Assembly: GCA_016871655.1 (NCBI GenBank)
Contig: VHCR01000071.1
Span: 1-7,333 of the forward strand
Length of the DNA: 7,333 nt
Origin: Verrucomicrobiota bacterium
GTDB lineage: Bacteria; Verrucomicrobiota; Verrucomicrobiia; Chthoniobacterales; UBA6821
Reading direction: 5' to 3'
Each line of letters opens with the position of its first letter. The first letter of the stretch is position 1. The translations under genes were made by a program, and so were the position numbers. The notes beneath the pieces were generated by a model. That model searched no databases, was not told the DNA's origin, and saw nothing but the letters and a program-made list of their open reading frames with translations. Below are positions 5,558 through 7,333 of the stretch, piece by piece.

Positions 5558-6226
5558 GTGAATCTTTTTCCAATTCTCAAAGACATTCCATTTGTCACTG
5601 CCTTCCTCATCGGACGCGTTCCTGGTATGCAGCTTCCTGCGGATCGGCAAGAAGCATTAATGGCGCGGATTCCTTTTTTTAAAAAAACGGTGAAGGAATT
5701 ATTGCCTGCAGCAAAGAAATTTTTTTGTGCTCATGAAGTTCATGGTTCTGAGATCGCGATCATAAGGGGCTCTGATGACTATGGAGGTTTAGTCCCTAAT
5801 GTTGATGGGCTGATAACACAAGAGTCAAATGTAGTTCTTGGCATTACTGTTGCTGATTGCGCGCCTGTCTGGATCATCGATCAAAAGAGCAAAGCCGTGG
5901 CTCTCGTCCATTCCGGCAAAGGTGGGACCGAAGCCGGGATTGTTCCTAAAGCAATCCAGTTACTTCAAAAAAATTGTTCATCACAACTTCAAGATCTGAT
6001 TGTCACCATTGGGCCTTGCATTCGCCCTCCTTGCTACGAAATCGATTTTGCAAAAATTATTCGTGATCAGGCTTCTCAAGCTGGTGTTCACGACATTCAC
6101 GATGAAGAAATCTGCACGGCCTGCAATTTAGAAAAGTATTATTCCTATCGTCGCGAAAAAGGAAAAACGGGGCACATGCTGGCAGTCGTGATGCTGCAAA
6201 GCAGCATCACGACCGCCAGCAGTTGA
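5558..6226 (+). CDS. pgeF: PgeF/YfiH-family protein (multicopper polyphenol oxidase-like, purine nucleoside phosphorylase fold)
   Basis: Member of the DUF152/YfiH/LACC1 family (Pfam Cu-oxidase_4). Relatives act on purine nucleosides as phosphorylase/adenosine deaminase (YlmD, LACC1); E. coli PgeF edits peptidoglycan precursors. The older laccase name is doubtful. The catalytic triad is present: His62 (VHGSE), Cys101 (ADCAP) and His118 (VHSGKGG). Other family blocks are IGPCIRPPCYEID (151-163) and YYSYRREKGKTGHMLAVVML (194-213). The usual HAGWRGT is HSGKGGT here. The protein is 222 residues, on the short side, and the N terminus is compact. The start is GTG, seven bases after TATAAT, with no Shine-Dalgarno sequence. 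The last nine residues (QSSITTASS) lie beyond the family's normal end and are produced by the inverted copy in the hairpin at 6177-6221. The next gene converges on it. Confidence 0.9.
   Translation: MNLFPILKDIPFVTAFLIGRVPGMQLPADRQEALMARIPFFKKTVKELLPAAKKFFCAHEVHGSEIAIIRGSDDYGGLVPNVDGLITQESNVVLGITVADCAPVWIIDQKSKAVALVHSGKGGTEAGIVPKAIQLLQKNCSSQLQDLIVTIGPCIRPPCYEIDFAKIIRDQASQAGVHDIHDEEICTACNLEKYYSYRREKGKTGHMLAVVMLQSSITTASS
6177..6221. repeat. 21-bp inverted repeat forming the 3' end of pgeF
   Basis: 6177-6197 and 6201-6221 are inverted copies around the loop AAA, with a single A/C mismatch (6184/6214) in the plus-strand RNA that becomes a G-U pair in the minus-strand RNA. The left arm encodes the conserved end of PgeF (MLAVVML); the right arm adds codons and runs to three bases before the TGA. 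As RNA this would be a very stable hairpin inside the message. No T-run follows, so it is not a standard intrinsic terminator, but it could slow RNA decay from the 3' end. Confidence 0.85.
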
Positions 6227-6326
6227 AGTTAAGAGTTTAAGTTTCGTGCGCTTCGCGAATAAAAAAATTTAATTTTTCGCCGAAGGCGAGTCTTAACTTC
6301 AACTTCAACTTTTAACTTTCACTTTC
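6222..6326. repeat. Inverted-repeat element with short-period arms between convergent genes
   Basis: GTTGAAGTTAAGA (6222-6234) is inverted exactly at 6291-6303. The right side continues as degenerate tandem AACTTC/AACTTTT units to 6326. The core contains CGCTTCGCG (6250-6258), an AT-rich stretch AAAAAAATTTAATTTTT and the hairpin CGCCGAAGGCG (6279-6289). The left arm overlaps the pgeF stop codon. The order (purine-repeat arm, small GC hairpin, AT palindrome, GCCGAAGGC, inverted arm) is the same as in the inner element at 1997-2090 although the arm sequences differ. The rest of the spacer, 6327-6396, shows only weak inverted repeats (AGCAGA 6333-6338 with TCTGCT 6363-6368) and no clear terminator for either convergent gene. 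Confidence 0.75.
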
Positions 6327-6396
6327 TACAAAAGCAGATTTAGAAAACTTACTCTTAACCAGTCTGCTGAACGCCTACGCCTGAGCAGCAGCCTAG

Positions 6397-7149
6397 TCAC
6401 CAGCTTCCCCCTGCCCCGCCACCACCGCTGTCGCCGCCGCCACCAAAAAACCCACCGCCGCTATCTCCTCCGCCAAATCCACCTCCACCACCGAATCCAC
6501 CGCCGCCAAACCACCAGCCGCCACCCCGCACATCAGGTTCTAAGCCGTTGCTCGTACGGCGACGGTTAAAAATCATGGAGCAAAGGATGATGAGAAGGAA
6601 AAAGCCAAAGGGAGAAAAAAGAATTTGTTGCCACGAGACTGGTTTCTTTTTCTTAGGACTAGCTTGATATTCTCCAGCGGTTGCCTTCATGATGGCAGCA
6701 AGGCCTGAGGTGAAGCCGCCGTTGTAATCACCACGTTGGAAGGCCGGTGCCATCACGTCGTCGATGATCCGTTTGCAAAGAGCATCCGGTAGTGCCCCTT
6801 CCAGGCCGTAGCCAGTTTGAATGCGAATGATGTGTTCCTTTGGAAAAACTAAAACGAGAACGCCATTGCTAAATTTTTTCGTTCCAGGGTGCCAGGCTGT
6901 GTAAAGTTGTTGAGCGAGGTCTTCGGGTGAAGTTTTGCTCCAAAACTCTGGATAAATCGCAACGACAATTTGATTGGAAGTCTTGCGATCAAAATCGGCA
7001 AGCTGTTCATTGAGCTGCGAAGCGACTTGAGGAGATACAACCCCCGCCGCATCATTGAAGTAGTGAATTGGCGCAGGTGGCAGTTTTTCTTGGGCTTGTG
7101 CAAAAACAACTCCCAGAAAGAAAAAAAGAATGAACCACAAAGAACGCAT
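6397..7149 (-). CDS. TPM-domain secreted/membrane protein (YgcG family) with Gly-rich tail
   Basis: Envelope protein of the TPM (Psb32/YgcG) family, often loosely called a phosphatase; in bacteria its role is mostly unknown and it often occurs with LemA, which is not visible here. Counting from the ATG at 7149 there are 250 residues: a signal peptide (MRSLWFILFFFLGVVFAQAQ, likely cut after AQA at about 19), a TPM domain at about 28-158 (YFNDAAGVVSP, NQIVVAIYP, NGVLVLVFPKE, IRIQTGYGLEGALPD), a lysine-rich linker, one membrane helix at 177-194, and a Gly-rich tail at 209-250 ending GGSW, the usual ending of this family. A TTG in frame at 7167 would add six residues (MSFFSA), but the ATG gives a normal signal peptide. 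There is no Shine-Dalgarno sequence. Codons 2-7 coincide with a family A-like arm (see 7129-7187). Confidence 0.92.
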   Translation of the reverse strand: MRSLWFILFFFLGVVFAQAQEKLPPAPIHYFNDAAGVVSPQVASQLNEQLADFDRKTSNQIVVAIYPEFWSKTSPEDLAQQLYTAWHPGTKKFSNGVLVLVFPKEHIIRIQTGYGLEGALPDALCKRIIDDVMAPAFQRGDYNGGFTSGLAAIMKATAGEYQASPKKKKPVSWQQILFSPFGFFLLIILCSMIFNRRRTSNGLEPDVRGGGWWFGGGGFGGGGGFGGGDSGGGFFGGGGDSGGGGAGGSW

Positions 7150-7187
7150 AGCAGAAAAGAAAGACAAAAATTAACCGCAAAGAATGC
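7129..7187. repeat. Two degenerate family A arm copies in direct orientation at the TPM gene start
   Basis: AATGAACCACAAAGAACGC (7129-7147) and AATTAACCGCAAAGAATGC (7169-7187) agree at 16 of 19 positions, 40 bases apart, and both resemble the family A end AATTCACCACAAAGAACAC. The first is inside the TPM coding sequence (signal peptide), the second is in its leader. No inverted partner lies in the window. Confidence 0.55.
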
Positions 7188-7213
7188 AAAAAGCTACTCG
7201 CCACTCGTTAGAG

Positions 7214-7333
7214 GGTGTCTTGAAAAAGCTAAAATCGCGCATTACTGCGTCGCTGTGATGCTCGCCTTCGTCGAGTATTACTTATACACTCCTCGGCTCT
7301 GCTTCTCGCTCCTTGTACTGCATCAATTTTATC
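7214..7333. repeat. Second family B palindrome, cut by the window edge
   Basis: The sequence follows the plan of 3879-4019: GTGTCTT at the outer edge, GCGTC, TGCTCG, a central GTAT-TACTT-ATAC hairpin (7275-7287), then CGCTCCTTG and GCATCA. Its left and right halves match imperfectly as inverted copies. From the centre at about 7281 the right end should fall roughly 15 bases beyond the window. Both strands have long open frames through it, which are not genes. Confidence 0.7.

Noticed and set aside
5416..5610. 64-codon minus-strand frame over the CorC-pgeF spacer
   Set aside because: It translates the family A element; the FVFFVLPLKAAFVIFVV-like hydrophobicity comes from the repeat arms.
6177..6221. 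Intrinsic terminator of pgeF
   Set aside because: The stem is strong but no T-run follows on either side at the right distance.
6849..7109. 86-codon minus-strand frame inside the TPM gene
   Set aside because: Alternative frame of a clear TPM domain.

Overview
This is ordinary chromosomal housekeeping sequence from a bacterium of moderate GC content (mid-40s percent, judged by eye). It holds seven recognisable protein genes. There is no phage, plasmid, CRISPR, transposase or defence gene. The lineage is uncertain. An 89-residue zinc-less S14 and a PgeF-family protein with HSGKGG in place of HAGWRG would fit the Verrucomicrobiota/PVC or Bacteroidota side of the tree, but this is an impression from remembered family sequences, not a placement.

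Layout. Three genes read leftward: an M24 aminopeptidase (2137-3255), a YugP-type membrane zinc peptidase (1232-1912) and thiD (361-1191). Three read rightward: rpsN (3610-3879), a CNNM/CBS/CorC-type membrane protein (4083-5426) and pgeF (5558-6226). They diverge from the spacer 3256-3609. A leftward TPM-domain secreted protein (6397-7149) converges on pgeF. The genes do not form one pathway: they cover vitamin B1 salvage, membrane proteolysis, peptide turnover, the ribosome, ion transport, nucleoside/peptidoglycan housekeeping and an envelope protein.

The distinctive content is between the genes. All the longer spacers inside the window carry inverted-repeat elements. Family A has about 22-bp terminal inverted repeats beginning AATTCACCACAAAG. 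Inside lie a small GC hairpin whose two arms change together between copies and an AT-rich near-palindrome. Copies lie at 5433-5536 and 3272-3548, an outer shell at 1955-2122, and degenerate arms at 7129-7187. Family B is a long imperfect palindrome (3879-4019, and 7214 to the window end). A third group has purine-rich short-period tandem repeats as arms around AT-rich cores (1997-2090, 6222-6303, more weakly 227-291). A separate 21-bp inverted repeat forms the last codons of pgeF. These elements extend false reading frames upstream of the M24 and S14 genes, and in one place an arm-like sequence encodes part of a signal peptide.

Translation starts are also notable. Only thiD, probably the second gene of an operon, has a clear Shine-Dalgarno sequence. 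The others lack one, and YugP and PgeF have promoter-like -10 boxes 6-7 bases from the start codon, suggesting leaderless mRNAs.
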